NCBI GenBank assembly: GCA_019459085.1 | Contig: JAIBEW010000011.1 | Location: 1-64,000 of the forward strand | Origin: Kaistella sp. | GTDB lineage: Bacteria > Bacteroidota > Bacteroidia > Flavobacteriales > Weeksellaceae | Reading direction: 5' to 3' | Length of the DNA: 64,000 bases | In this document: positions 7,807 through 14,770 of the stretch, in pieces | How positions within the stretch are numbered: the stretch's first letter is position 1 | How the letters are laid out: each line of letters begins with the position of its first letter | Notes under the pieces: generated by a model | Databases searched by the model: none | The model's input: the letters and a program-made list of their open reading frames with translations, nothing else | Told to the model about the DNA's origin: nothing | Position numbers and translations under genes: made by a program

Positions 7807-8749
7807 CTGAACTTAAGTAATTTTCTAAAACTGGCAAAATTTTACTGATCATAAAACTCTCGTCGTAAATTTTCTCTAGTTCATCCTTCGTAATGGTAGC
7901 CGATGCATTGAAAACTTTTTCTGCATAGTCATCAAGAAGATCTCTGGCTTCTTTTATATGCTCTTTGGAGATTCTATATTCTTTTTTACCTTGGGTTATC
8001 TTAGATTCCATTTTGTCATATCCCCCAAAATCTTCCGACAATATAATCTCTTCGACAAACTGTGTTGGAATATTTTCAAACTTTTCCATTTTCTGCTTTT
8101 TTACTTTACCCTCCGTCAAAAATTCACGGTACTTTAGATCAATATCATTATCGTCAAAATACACGGATGTAAAACGAATTTGAAATTCCTGTGCCCTTTT
8201 GAACGAGCGCAGTTCTTCCAATAATGTTGGCATCTTAATATTCCGTATAGGCGTGTCAAATATTTTCTTTAAAGTTAGCTTCGTAATTTTTATAAGTTCA
8301 TCATTCAACTTATGTGGATCTTCATAAATCAGTACAATAAAATAGTATTGATATTTATTTTTTTCTAGACCTTTTATCTGGGGATATATAAAAATGTAAT
8401 TATTATCGCTGCCTATCTTATTATCTCTCTCAAAAATTATTTTTTCTGTCGCCTGGAAATACCCATCTAACAGATTAGTTGTATACGCGGATATCTTAAT
8501 TAGAAAACCAGGTGTACTACCAAAAAAATGCTCTGTCAATCGCAAACCTTCAATTACTGTACGCTTTGATTTATTTCGATTTTCAAAAAATATACTTGGT
8601 TTCGCTTCAATGAAAGCATTAGCTTTTTTTTCAATAAAATCGCGCATTTCTATTAATGATAGACCACCAAACAAATCCTCTGCATTTTCAATAATTTCAG
8701 TTACGAATACTGGAATTTTTACCAGATAACTTTTTTCTTTTTCATCCAT
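7796..8749 (-). CDS. unknown protein in hsd operon
   Basis: A 317-aa, charged, probably cytosolic protein with no signal peptide or membrane segment. The N-terminal part (KIPVFVTEIIENAEDLFGGLS) and a central beta-rich part (NNYIFIYPQIKG, YQYYFIVLIYEDP) lead into a helical, Lys/Glu-rich C-terminal half. I see no nucleotide-binding or nuclease motif. It starts 11 nt after hsdS and overlaps the membrane-protein gene behind it by 11 nt. The position inside a type I restriction operon suggests an accessory defence or regulatory role, but nothing in the sequence shows one. Confidence 0.7.
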   Translation of the reverse strand: MDEKEKSYLVKIPVFVTEIIENAEDLFGGLSLIEMRDFIEKKANAFIEAKPSIFFENRNKSKRTVIEGLRLTEHFFGSTPGFLIKISAYTTNLLDGYFQATEKIIFERDNKIGSDNNYIFIYPQIKGLEKNKYQYYFIVLIYEDPHKLNDELIKITKLTLKKIFDTPIRNIKMPTLLEELRSFKRAQEFQIRFTSVYFDDNDIDLKYREFLTEGKVKKQKMEKFENIPTQFVEEIILSEDFGGYDKMESKITQGKKEYRISKEHIKEARDLLDDYAEKVFNASATITKDELEKIYDESFMISKILPVLENYLSSGDE

Positions 8750-8760
8750 AGTGTAAGTTT

Positions 8761-9903
8761 TTATAAAAGTTCCCCCTTAAACGCCTTCTCCAAAATACTT
8801 TTTTTCAGTTCCTCCAGGTTGACGAGTTTCTGGTGGTATTTTTGCTGAAGGTGTTTTGTTTGAACTGATAGTATGTCTAATTGTTCAACTATCTTCTGTT
8901 GGATTCTTAGGTCTTTGGGAAAGTAGACTTTATACTCGTTTATTTTCTCAATTGTAAGCGCACTGTATGCTGCTCCCTGAGCCATGTTTTTAATATTTTC
9001 AACAAAAGTTATTAGCAAATATCTAAGATAGTAAGGATTTACCATTCTAAAATCTTTAAACCAAACAATATTTCCATCTTTAAAATAGAATTCATTCTCA
9101 TTTTCAATGACTAAAATCTCGCCAATAGTTCCAACCGCTGATAGCAAAATATCCCCGACCTTAGGTACGCCAAATCTGCTTTTGATTTCATCGTATCTGT
9201 CTTTAGTAATATATAGTTCCAATGAAATTTCTTTACCATGAGCTAACTCTTTTAGCTCTTTTGTTCGATAAAAAGGAACTCCTTCAGAAACATACTCGCT
9301 TTTATATATTCTTTTACTAGAAGTAATTGTTCCTAATTCCGATAATTTTTTCAATTCAAAATTCTCACCTTCACCTTTCTCCGAAAACACCTGATTCAGT
9401 TTGCTCTGAAAAAGTTCATTTGCATTCTGTATGTTTTTTTCAATATTGGCTTTGGCGCGATCGATCAACTCAAAAGCAGCGTCTAATTTTCCTACGATCT
9501 GTTGCTGCTTCTTAAGAGAAGGAAAAGAAATCTGCGTTTGTTTAAGCACTCTATAATGTCGCGCATATCCGAGGTCATCAAGCTTTAGATGGTTGATTGC
9601 ATATGCAAAATATCGTGAATCAATTTTATCAATTGGCTCGAATATTTTTACACCGTCAGCTCCAACAACAAAATCAAAATCAATATACTTAACAATTTTG
9701 GTATGGTCACCGAAAACAATTACCGGCTTCGATATTTTAATTAAATCATCCTCGTTATTCCAATAACCGTTTATTAAATTCTTCTCTTGAGAGACAATAG
9801 GAAAAGCGCCAGTAGACAAAAAATCTTTTTTTGAAATTTTACTATATCTAGGAAAGGGCTTCAAGCATTTTTCAAATTCGTATTCTAACCAATCTTCTGT
9901 CAT
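8761..9903 (-). CDS. hsdS: type I restriction enzyme, specificity subunit
   Basis: A 380-aa target-recognition subunit with the usual two-fold design. The first target recognition domain (residues about 1-130) ends in ISFPSLKKQQQIVGKLD and a helical spacer (AFELIDRAKANIEKN). The second (about 190-335) ends in VYFPKDLRIQQKIVEQLD and a second helix ending near EKAFKGELL. The paired FP-L--QQ-IV--LD segments are the hallmark of HsdS. The two halves decide the two parts of a split DNA target, which cannot be read from the sequence. The start overlaps the last 4 nt of hsdM (ATGA type), giving translational coupling. Confidence 0.93.
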   Translation of the reverse strand: MTEDWLEYEFEKCLKPFPRYSKISKKDFLSTGAFPIVSQEKNLINGYWNNEDDLIKISKPVIVFGDHTKIVKYIDFDFVVGADGVKIFEPIDKIDSRYFAYAINHLKLDDLGYARHYRVLKQTQISFPSLKKQQQIVGKLDAAFELIDRAKANIEKNIQNANELFQSKLNQVFSEKGEGENFELKKLSELGTITSSKRIYKSEYVSEGVPFYRTKELKELAHGKEISLELYITKDRYDEIKSRFGVPKVGDILLSAVGTIGEILVIENENEFYFKDGNIVWFKDFRMVNPYYLRYLLITFVENIKNMAQGAAYSALTIEKINEYKVYFPKDLRIQQKIVEQLDILSVQTKHLQQKYHQKLVNLEELKKSILEKAFKGELL

Positions 9904-11366
9904 CCTACAAGTTCATTTAAAGTTCCCAAAATATCATTGGTCTCCTCATCCAAAACCGTCATTTCCTCCAGAATCAATGCCGGTTCGCGCAAAGCTGCTT
10001 CTTCGGGTTTATTAGGGTTTTTTACGGAAAGATCCGCTTCGGCTCCGCTCAGCGACCCTACTTCTATATTCCATGATTTTTCTGTTTCAGGTTTGGTTTT
10101 TTCAAGCAGGATAAACTCCTTCAGATCGGCATCATTTAAAGGGTTCGTCTTGCCCATATTTCTTCCCGGCTCCAGCTGATAGTACCAGATGTTCTTTGTG
10201 GGTTCGCTTTTCGTAAAGAAAAGCACCACCGTTTTCACGCCTGCCCCCTGAAATGTTCCCTGAGGCATATCCAGCACAGTATGCAGGTTGCAGGTTTCCA
10301 AAAGGTATTTTCTTAAGGCCACCGAAGCATTGTCGGTATTACTCAGAAAAGTATTTTTAATGACTATAGCGGCACGTCCGCCTGCTTTCAGCGATTTGAT
10401 GAAATGCTGCATAAAGAGGAAAGCGGTTTCCCCGGTCTTGATGTCGAAATTCTGCTGTACTTCCGGTCTTTCCTTTCCGCCAAAAGGAGGATTGGCAAGA
10501 ATAATATCGTACCGGTCTTTCTCCTGGATATCGCGGATGCTGTCGCCCAGCGTGTTCGTATGCGTAATATGGGGAGCCTCAATGCCGTGCAGAATCATGT
10601 TCATGGTCCCGATGATATAGGCGAGGTTCTTTTTCTCTTTTCCGAAAAGCGTATTGTCCTGCAGCGTATTCAGATTGGCTGTGGTTTTCTCCATGCGTTC
10701 ATACAGGTATTCGTATGCCTCGCAAAGGAAACCGGCACTTCCGCAGGCTGGGTCATATATTTTCTCTCCGATCTTCGGATCAATAACAGAAATCATGGCA
10801 CGGATGAGCGGGCGTGGCGTATAATACTGCCCGCCGTTCCGGCCGGCGTTGCCCATGTTCTTGATCTTGGTTTCGTAGAGGTGAGAGAGTTCATGTTTGT
10901 CTTTGCTGGTCCCGAACGGCAGCTGATCCACCATATCGATGATCTCGCGCAGGTTGTAACCGGACTTTACCTTGTTGTTGAGTTCAGAGAAGATCTCCCC
11001 GATCTTGTATTCAATGCTTCGTGCATTTTCTGAATGCAGGTTCTTGAATTCGGCGAGGTAAGGGAAGAGTTCGTTTTCAACAAACTTTACGAGGTCGGGA
11101 CCCGTAAGTTCAAGATGGTGGTCATCTTTGCCTTCGGCACTTTTGGGTTTTGCCCAGCTCTCCCACCGGAATTTCTCATCCAGGATATACTGGTAGGTTT
11201 TGCCTTCCAGTCCTGCCTCATCTTCTTTATCTTTTTCGAGGGAATCCAGGTATCTTAAAAAAAGAATCCAGGAGGACTGCTCGATATAATCAATTTCCGA
11301 ATCAGCTCCTGAATCCTTGTATAGTAAGTCATCAATGTTTTTGAAAGTCTGGGTAAAGTTGCTCAT
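9900..11366 (-). CDS. hsdM: type I restriction enzyme, N6-adenine methyltransferase subunit
   Basis: A 488-aa methylase subunit. The N-terminal HsdM helical domain (about 1-140) is followed by the N6-adenine methyltransferase fold: SAM-binding motif DPACGSAGFL near residue 205, catalytic motif IV NPPFGG near residue 293, and the target-side segment GGQYYTPRPLI before motif I. It protects host DNA by methylating adenines in the target set by HsdS and forms the core complex with HsdR. It is the first gene of the operon; a well-matched Bacteroidota promoter lies 33-63 nt upstream. Length and motif order are normal. Confidence 0.95.
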   Translation of the reverse strand: MSNFTQTFKNIDDLLYKDSGADSEIDYIEQSSWILFLRYLDSLEKDKEDEAGLEGKTYQYILDEKFRWESWAKPKSAEGKDDHHLELTGPDLVKFVENELFPYLAEFKNLHSENARSIEYKIGEIFSELNNKVKSGYNLREIIDMVDQLPFGTSKDKHELSHLYETKIKNMGNAGRNGGQYYTPRPLIRAMISVIDPKIGEKIYDPACGSAGFLCEAYEYLYERMEKTTANLNTLQDNTLFGKEKKNLAYIIGTMNMILHGIEAPHITHTNTLGDSIRDIQEKDRYDIILANPPFGGKERPEVQQNFDIKTGETAFLFMQHFIKSLKAGGRAAIVIKNTFLSNTDNASVALRKYLLETCNLHTVLDMPQGTFQGAGVKTVVLFFTKSEPTKNIWYYQLEPGRNMGKTNPLNDADLKEFILLEKTKPETEKSWNIEVGSLSGAEADLSVKNPNKPEEAALREPALILEEMTVLDEETNDILGTLNELVG

Positions 11367-11398
11367 TAAAAAGGGTCGTTGGTTTTTGTGTAATCTTT

Positions 11399-11429
11399 CA
11401 AAAATAAGAAAAATTGTTGGCTCTGCAAA
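11399..11429 (-). promoter_or_regulatory. promoter of the hsd operon
   Basis: On the minus strand a TTTG (-33 box, 11426-11429) and TATTTTTG (-7 box, 11399-11406) are separated by 19 nt. This is an exact match to the Bacteroidota housekeeping consensus TTTG/TAnnTTTG, 33 nt ahead of the hsdM start codon. Confidence 0.75.
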
Positions 11430-11533
11430 GGGTGATTTACATACTCAGTATATGGAAGATTTAAAAACCATACCTTTCAACTTGACGACTCAACGACTAT
11501 CCAACTCAACTTCTCCTAACCTCCTTCGACTCT

Positions 11534-11607
11534 CCTTCGGAAGTCCTTCGCAAAATACCCCCTTTTTCCGAACCGCTTCCGAAGGACTCCCGAACCTCTT
11601 CCGAAGG
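11534..11607. repeat. inverted repeat CCTTCGGAAG / CTTCCGAAGG
   Basis: CCTTCGGAAG at 11534-11543 can pair perfectly with CTTCCGAAGG at 11576-11585 or at 11598-11607. Two alternative hairpins are therefore possible. There is no clear T-run, so a terminator is not supported. Confidence 0.55.
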
Positions 11608-11622
11608 AAGGCCATGCCGCAC

Positions 11623-11670
11623 CGGTCATAACCGGTCACCCGCAGTCAGTGGCGGTCATAACCGGTCACC
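11623..11670. repeat. direct repeat of 18 nt, possible operator
   Basis: CGGTCATAACCGGTCACC occurs exactly twice, at 11623-11640 and 11653-11670, start to start 30 nt. Each unit contains the palindrome ACCGGT. The pair lies just before a candidate promoter of the DUF6266 gene, so a regulator-binding site is possible. Confidence 0.5.
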
Positions 11671-11682
11671 AGGCCGCAAATG

Positions 11683-11714
11683 CTTGCATTGCAGCTGAAT
11701 GCGCTTTAACTTCG
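11683..11714 (+). promoter_or_regulatory. candidate promoter of the DUF6266 gene
   Basis: CTTG (11683-11686), 20 nt, TAACTTCG (11707-11714): one mismatch to each box of the Bacteroidota consensus, 28 nt before the start codon at 11743. Confidence 0.35.
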
Positions 11715-11742
11715 TACTCCTTAACCCCCTAAATCTTATGTT

Positions 11743-12384
11743 ATGGGAAGTATTAAAAAAGGAATCCTCGGAGGATTCAGTGGTACCGTGGGTACCGTAG
11801 TGGGCGCGAACTGGCGCGGAAAAGACATTATCCGCAGCCGCCCGAAACCGTCAGGCAAAGCGCCAACGGATAAACAGATGCTGCAGCAGGCCAAATTCAG
11901 ACTCGTGATCGCGTTTCTGCAACCCCTGCGCAGCATCCAAACCAAGTATTTCGGCAGCAAGGCCGGAGCAAAATCGCGCGTGAATATTGCCACGTCCTAC
12001 ACCATTGCAGAAGCAGTGACGGTAGAGTCAGGGATCCCGGAACTGGTCTACAACAAGGTGCTTATTACAAAGGGCGACCTTACGGGCTTCCAGGAACTGG
12101 CGGCGGTGCCGGAAGCAGGCGCGAAGATCCAGTTTGCGTGGGAAGACAATTCGGCTCAGGGCAATGCCCGGCCTGATGATGTGTTCTGCTGGGCCTGTTA
12201 CTGCGAAGCTGAGGGCGTATTTGCAACGGGTGAAACCGCAGCAGAACGGTCGGAACTGACGGCCGAAGTGCAGCTGCCGACGTATTTTGCAGGGCAGCAG
12301 GTGGAGGTATATGCGTACTTCCGCAATGCCCTGGAGACCCAGGCCTGCACGTCGGTATTTGCCGGTGAGTTCACGGCACTCTAA
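11743..12384 (+). CDS. DUF6266 family protein
   Basis: A 213-aa protein with the N-terminus typical of the flavobacterial DUF6266 family: MGSIKKGILGGFSGTVGTVV, then W-G-D-I-RS-P and a Q-QAKF block. There is no signal peptide. The C-terminal part is beta-rich with several Cys and Trp (FCWACYCEAEGVF). Function is unknown; members often occur as isolated, variable genes, and the GC-rich codon use here differs from the AT-rich defence genes upstream. A 9-bp hairpin terminator follows directly. Confidence 0.8.
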   Translation: MGSIKKGILGGFSGTVGTVVGANWRGKDIIRSRPKPSGKAPTDKQMLQQAKFRLVIAFLQPLRSIQTKYFGSKAGAKSRVNIATSYTIAEAVTVESGIPELVYNKVLITKGDLTGFQELAAVPEAGAKIQFAWEDNSAQGNARPDDVFCWACYCEAEGVFATGETAAERSELTAEVQLPTYFAGQQVEVYAYFRNALETQACTSVFAGEFTAL

Positions 12385-12392
12385 CCACAGGA

Positions 12393-12422
12393 TCCACTTC
12401 TGCTTTCGGGAGTGGATTTTTT
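12393..12422 (+). terminator. rho-independent terminator after DUF6266 gene
   Basis: Stem ATCCACTTC (12393-12401) with GGAGTGGAT (12410-12418), 8-nt loop, followed by a run of T. The stem starts 8 nt after the stop codon. Confidence 0.75.
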
Positions 12423-12513
12423 CTGCACACTCCTCCTGCTGCCGCACCTCATCTGAGGGCGGCTATTTCTTTCCCTTTTCCCGGCAGCAGGCTAAGCCCG
12501 GGCTGCCGGTTTC

Positions 12514-12798
12514 CTATTCCTCTTTTCCGGACTTCTGATCCTTTTCGTGGAACAGCGTGCGGAAAAAAACTTTCGGATAGAAATATTTCCGTCCGAAGCA
12601 GGTGTACGGGATGCTTTTGTTTTTGCGCATCCGGTACAGGGTACTGTCGCTGAGGTGGAAGAGGCACTTCAGGTCGGCATTGTCATAAAACAGATTCTCG
12701 GATCCGGACTGTTGCTGCACATTCTGCATCAGGGCCAACAGCTGATTCAGCACCTCTTCCGCCGGATTCCGGAATTCTGAAGGATTGGTGTTCTTCAT
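12514..12798 (-). CDS. helix-turn-helix DNA-binding protein
   Basis: A 94-aa protein. The middle part DLKCLFHLSDSTLYRMRKNKSIPYTCFGRKYFYPK is the pattern of the excisionase/MerR-like helix-turn-helix proteins common near mobile DNA in Bacteroidota: a helix-turn-helix, then a wing with G-RK-FYP. The ATG at 12798 is chosen over farther upstream starts because the family starts shortly before the helix-turn-helix and the upstream 95 codons read through intergenic repeat. It is convergent with the DUF6266 gene. It may be a remnant regulator of a lost element; no integrase or transposase is nearby. Confidence 0.7.
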   Translation of the reverse strand: MKNTNPSEFRNPAEEVLNQLLALMQNVQQQSGSENLFYDNADLKCLFHLSDSTLYRMRKNKSIPYTCFGRKYFYPKVFFRTLFHEKDQKSGKEE

Positions 12799-12909
12799 GG
12801 CTGAATAATTTAAAGAAAACAAATTTCTGAAAAATCCGGATTTATGCAAAAATATTTTGGAGTTTTTTGGAGGTAAAATGCTAAGGGTCAGACATAAACG
12901 AGGTGGGCA

Positions 12910-12935
12910 GTGGTTTCGGATCCGCTCAACCACCG
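12910..12935. repeat. REP-like palindrome
   Basis: GTGGTTTCGGATCCGCTC followed by AACCACCGG: a copy, in opposite orientation, of the palindrome at 766-790. Confidence 0.6.
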
Positions 12936-12957
12936 GACATTTTTTCAAAAGACTGCG

Positions 12958-13545
12958 CCTGTCATTCCAAGATTCTTCACTCTGCTGCGCGCCGTTCAGA
13001 ATGACAAGGGTTGTTTTTTTATAGTAATTACTGTTTTGAAAACTGCGTATGTCATTGACTTCGTCGAATCTGCGATTTCTGAGCACAGACGATAAGTCTG
13101 CGAAAGAAGTTCAGCAATGGAGCGAAGAATCTATTAAAATGGACACCGACGAACCTATTATCTCTTCATATAGAGATTCTTCACTCTGCTGCGCGACGTT
13201 CAGAATGACAAATGTCGTTTCTTAGTCAACTCTGGTTTAAATGATTGCACGTGTCATTCTGAGTGGAATGTAATGGAGCGAAGAATCTCTGAAGGGTCTA
13301 CATTGAGGTCTTACGAAAACATCATTGGCTTGTCGTCTTTTTTTTCAATACAAGATTCTTCACTCCGCTTTGCTTCGTTCAGAATGACAAGGGCTGTTTT
13401 TCATCATAAACCCTGGTTTAAAAGTCTGCGTCTGTCATTCTGAGCGGAATGGAATGGAGCGAAGAATCTCTAGATGGACCCCACTATCCGATGGTTTTTT
13501 TTTATAGATTCTTCACGCCGCTTTGCTCCGTTCAGAATGACATGA
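12958..13545. repeat. array of composite inverted repeats (MITE-like)
   Basis: The element AGATTCTTCACTC...GTTCAGAATGACA recurs at about 12970, 13174, 13353 and 13506. Its inverted counterpart TGTCATTCTGAG...GGAGCGAAGAATCT occurs at 13252-13289 and 13433-13470, with a partial copy ending at 13131. Forward and inverted parts pair into composite units of about 117 nt (13173-13289 and 13353-13470), each with a T-rich middle. No open frame of note lies inside. Confidence 0.75.
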
Positions 13546-13575
13546 AGAGACCTCTTTAATGAATTGCACCACTAC

Positions 13576-13630
13576 GGTGGTTGAGCGAAGCCGAAACCAC
13601 CGGAACTACGAGCGGAGCCGAAACCACCGG
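13576..13630. repeat. REP-like palindrome, one and a half copies
   Basis: GGTGGTTGAGCGAAGCC plus GAAACCACCGG at 13576-13603, followed by a half copy GAGCGGAGCCGAAACCACC to 13630. Same family as 766-790 and 12910-12935. Confidence 0.65.
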
Positions 13631-13803
13631 AAGAATAGACCCAGAATAAAAAGCCGCTTCTATTCTGTTTGCCGACTACCCATTCAAAATTCAACATCCA
13701 AAATTCAAAACTTTGATAATACCTCATTCTCAAATTATCCCACTCCCCCATCATCCTTGCACGCTTTTTGATGTCTGCTTCACTCCACTACAAAAACAAC
13801 AAT

Positions 13804-14583
13804 ATGAGAGCGATCTGGAACGGTGCCCTGGGATTCGGGCTGGTGAATATCCCCATCAAGCTGTATTCTGCAAGCGAAGAAAGCAATCTGGATCTGGATA
13901 TGCTCGACAAGTCCGATTACAGCAATATCAAGTTCAAACGCGTGAATGAGAAATCGGGTAAGGAAGTGACCTTCGCGAATATTGTGAAAGGCTATAAACT
14001 CGAAGATGAATATGTGGTGCTCGATAAAGCGGATTTCGAGGCCGTGAGCCCCGAAAAATCCAAGATCCTTTCCATCCGTCAGTTTGTGAGCCACGACGAG
14101 ATCGACCCGGCTTATTTTGAAAACCCCTACTTCCTTGAACCCCAGAAAAACGGAGAAGACGCGTACCGGCTTCTGCTCAAAGCACTCATCAAAACAAAGA
14201 TGGCCGGAATCGGGACCTTTATCTTAAGAGAAAAGGAAATCCTCTGCCTCGTTCGTCCGTATGAAGACAAGGTCCTGATGGTGAACCGCATGCGTTTCCC
14301 GGAAGAGATCCGCAGTTTTGAGGACCTCAAACTGCCTTCAAACAAAAAACCGAATGAAGACGAGATGAAAATGGCGGAATCGCTCATCAAACAGCTGGCC
14401 ACGACTTTCGATCCGAAGAAATATGAAGACCATTACGCCGAAGACCTGCTGAAGATCATCCACGCCAAAGCAAAAGGTGAAACCGTAAAACCGTCCACTC
14501 CCGAAGAAAAAGCCGGCAAAGCCGAGGACCTTATGGCATTGCTGAAAGCGAGTCTGGAGGGCGGGAAGAAAGAAGCCGGATGA
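13804..14583 (+). CDS. ku: Ku protein, non-homologous end joining
   Basis: A 259-aa bacterial Ku homologue. It forms a homodimeric ring on double-strand ends and recruits ligase D. The family opening MRAIWNGALGFGLVNIPIKL fixes the start at 13804 rather than an ATG 36 nt upstream. Other Ku blocks are visible: the segment around VTFANIVKGYKLEDEYVVLD, then FVSHDEIDPAYFENPYFLEP, and a Lys/Glu-rich C-terminus (EEKAGKAEDLMALLKASLEG). Length is normal for bacterial Ku. It is followed by ligD after 187 nt of short-period repeats, same strand. Confidence 0.95.
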   Translation: MRAIWNGALGFGLVNIPIKLYSASEESNLDLDMLDKSDYSNIKFKRVNEKSGKEVTFANIVKGYKLEDEYVVLDKADFEAVSPEKSKILSIRQFVSHDEIDPAYFENPYFLEPQKNGEDAYRLLLKALIKTKMAGIGTFILREKEILCLVRPYEDKVLMVNRMRFPEEIRSFEDLKLPSNKKPNEDEMKMAESLIKQLATTFDPKKYEDHYAEDLLKIIHAKAKGETVKPSTPEEKAGKAEDLMALLKASLEGGKKEAG

Positions 14584-14770
14584 GTTATGAGTTATAAGTT
14601 ATGAAGTATGAGTTATGAGTTAAAGCCAATATATGTTCGCAATATTTTACCCCACGCTCATTATAATTTTTGACCACATCGCCTTTTAACCGCCTAACTT
14701 TCTAACCACTTTACAACTTAACAGCTCGACAACTTAACAACTCAACACTTATCACTCATAACTCCCCAAC
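14584..14770. repeat. short-period degenerate repeats between ku and ligD
   Basis: No gene. The left part repeats GAGTTATGAGTTATAAGTTATGAA-like units, written here as GAGTTATGAGTTATAAG; the right part repeats AACTTAACAACTCAAC-like units on a 7-10 nt rhythm and ends in ATCACTCATAACTCC, partly complementary to the left part. Confidence 0.6.

Noticed and set aside
11534..11607. Terminator for a leftward gene
   Set aside because: Hairpins are strong but no T-run follows on either strand, and the adjacent gene starts rather than ends here.
12799..13086. N-terminal extension of the helix-turn-helix protein to 190 aa
   Set aside because: The extension reads through the intergenic repeats (VILNGAQQSEESW-type translation), so the start at 12798 is preferred.
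12958..13545. Possible CRISPR array
   Set aside because: Repeats alternate in orientation, spacing varies from ~80 to ~200 nt, and spacer-like parts are themselves similar. No cas genes.
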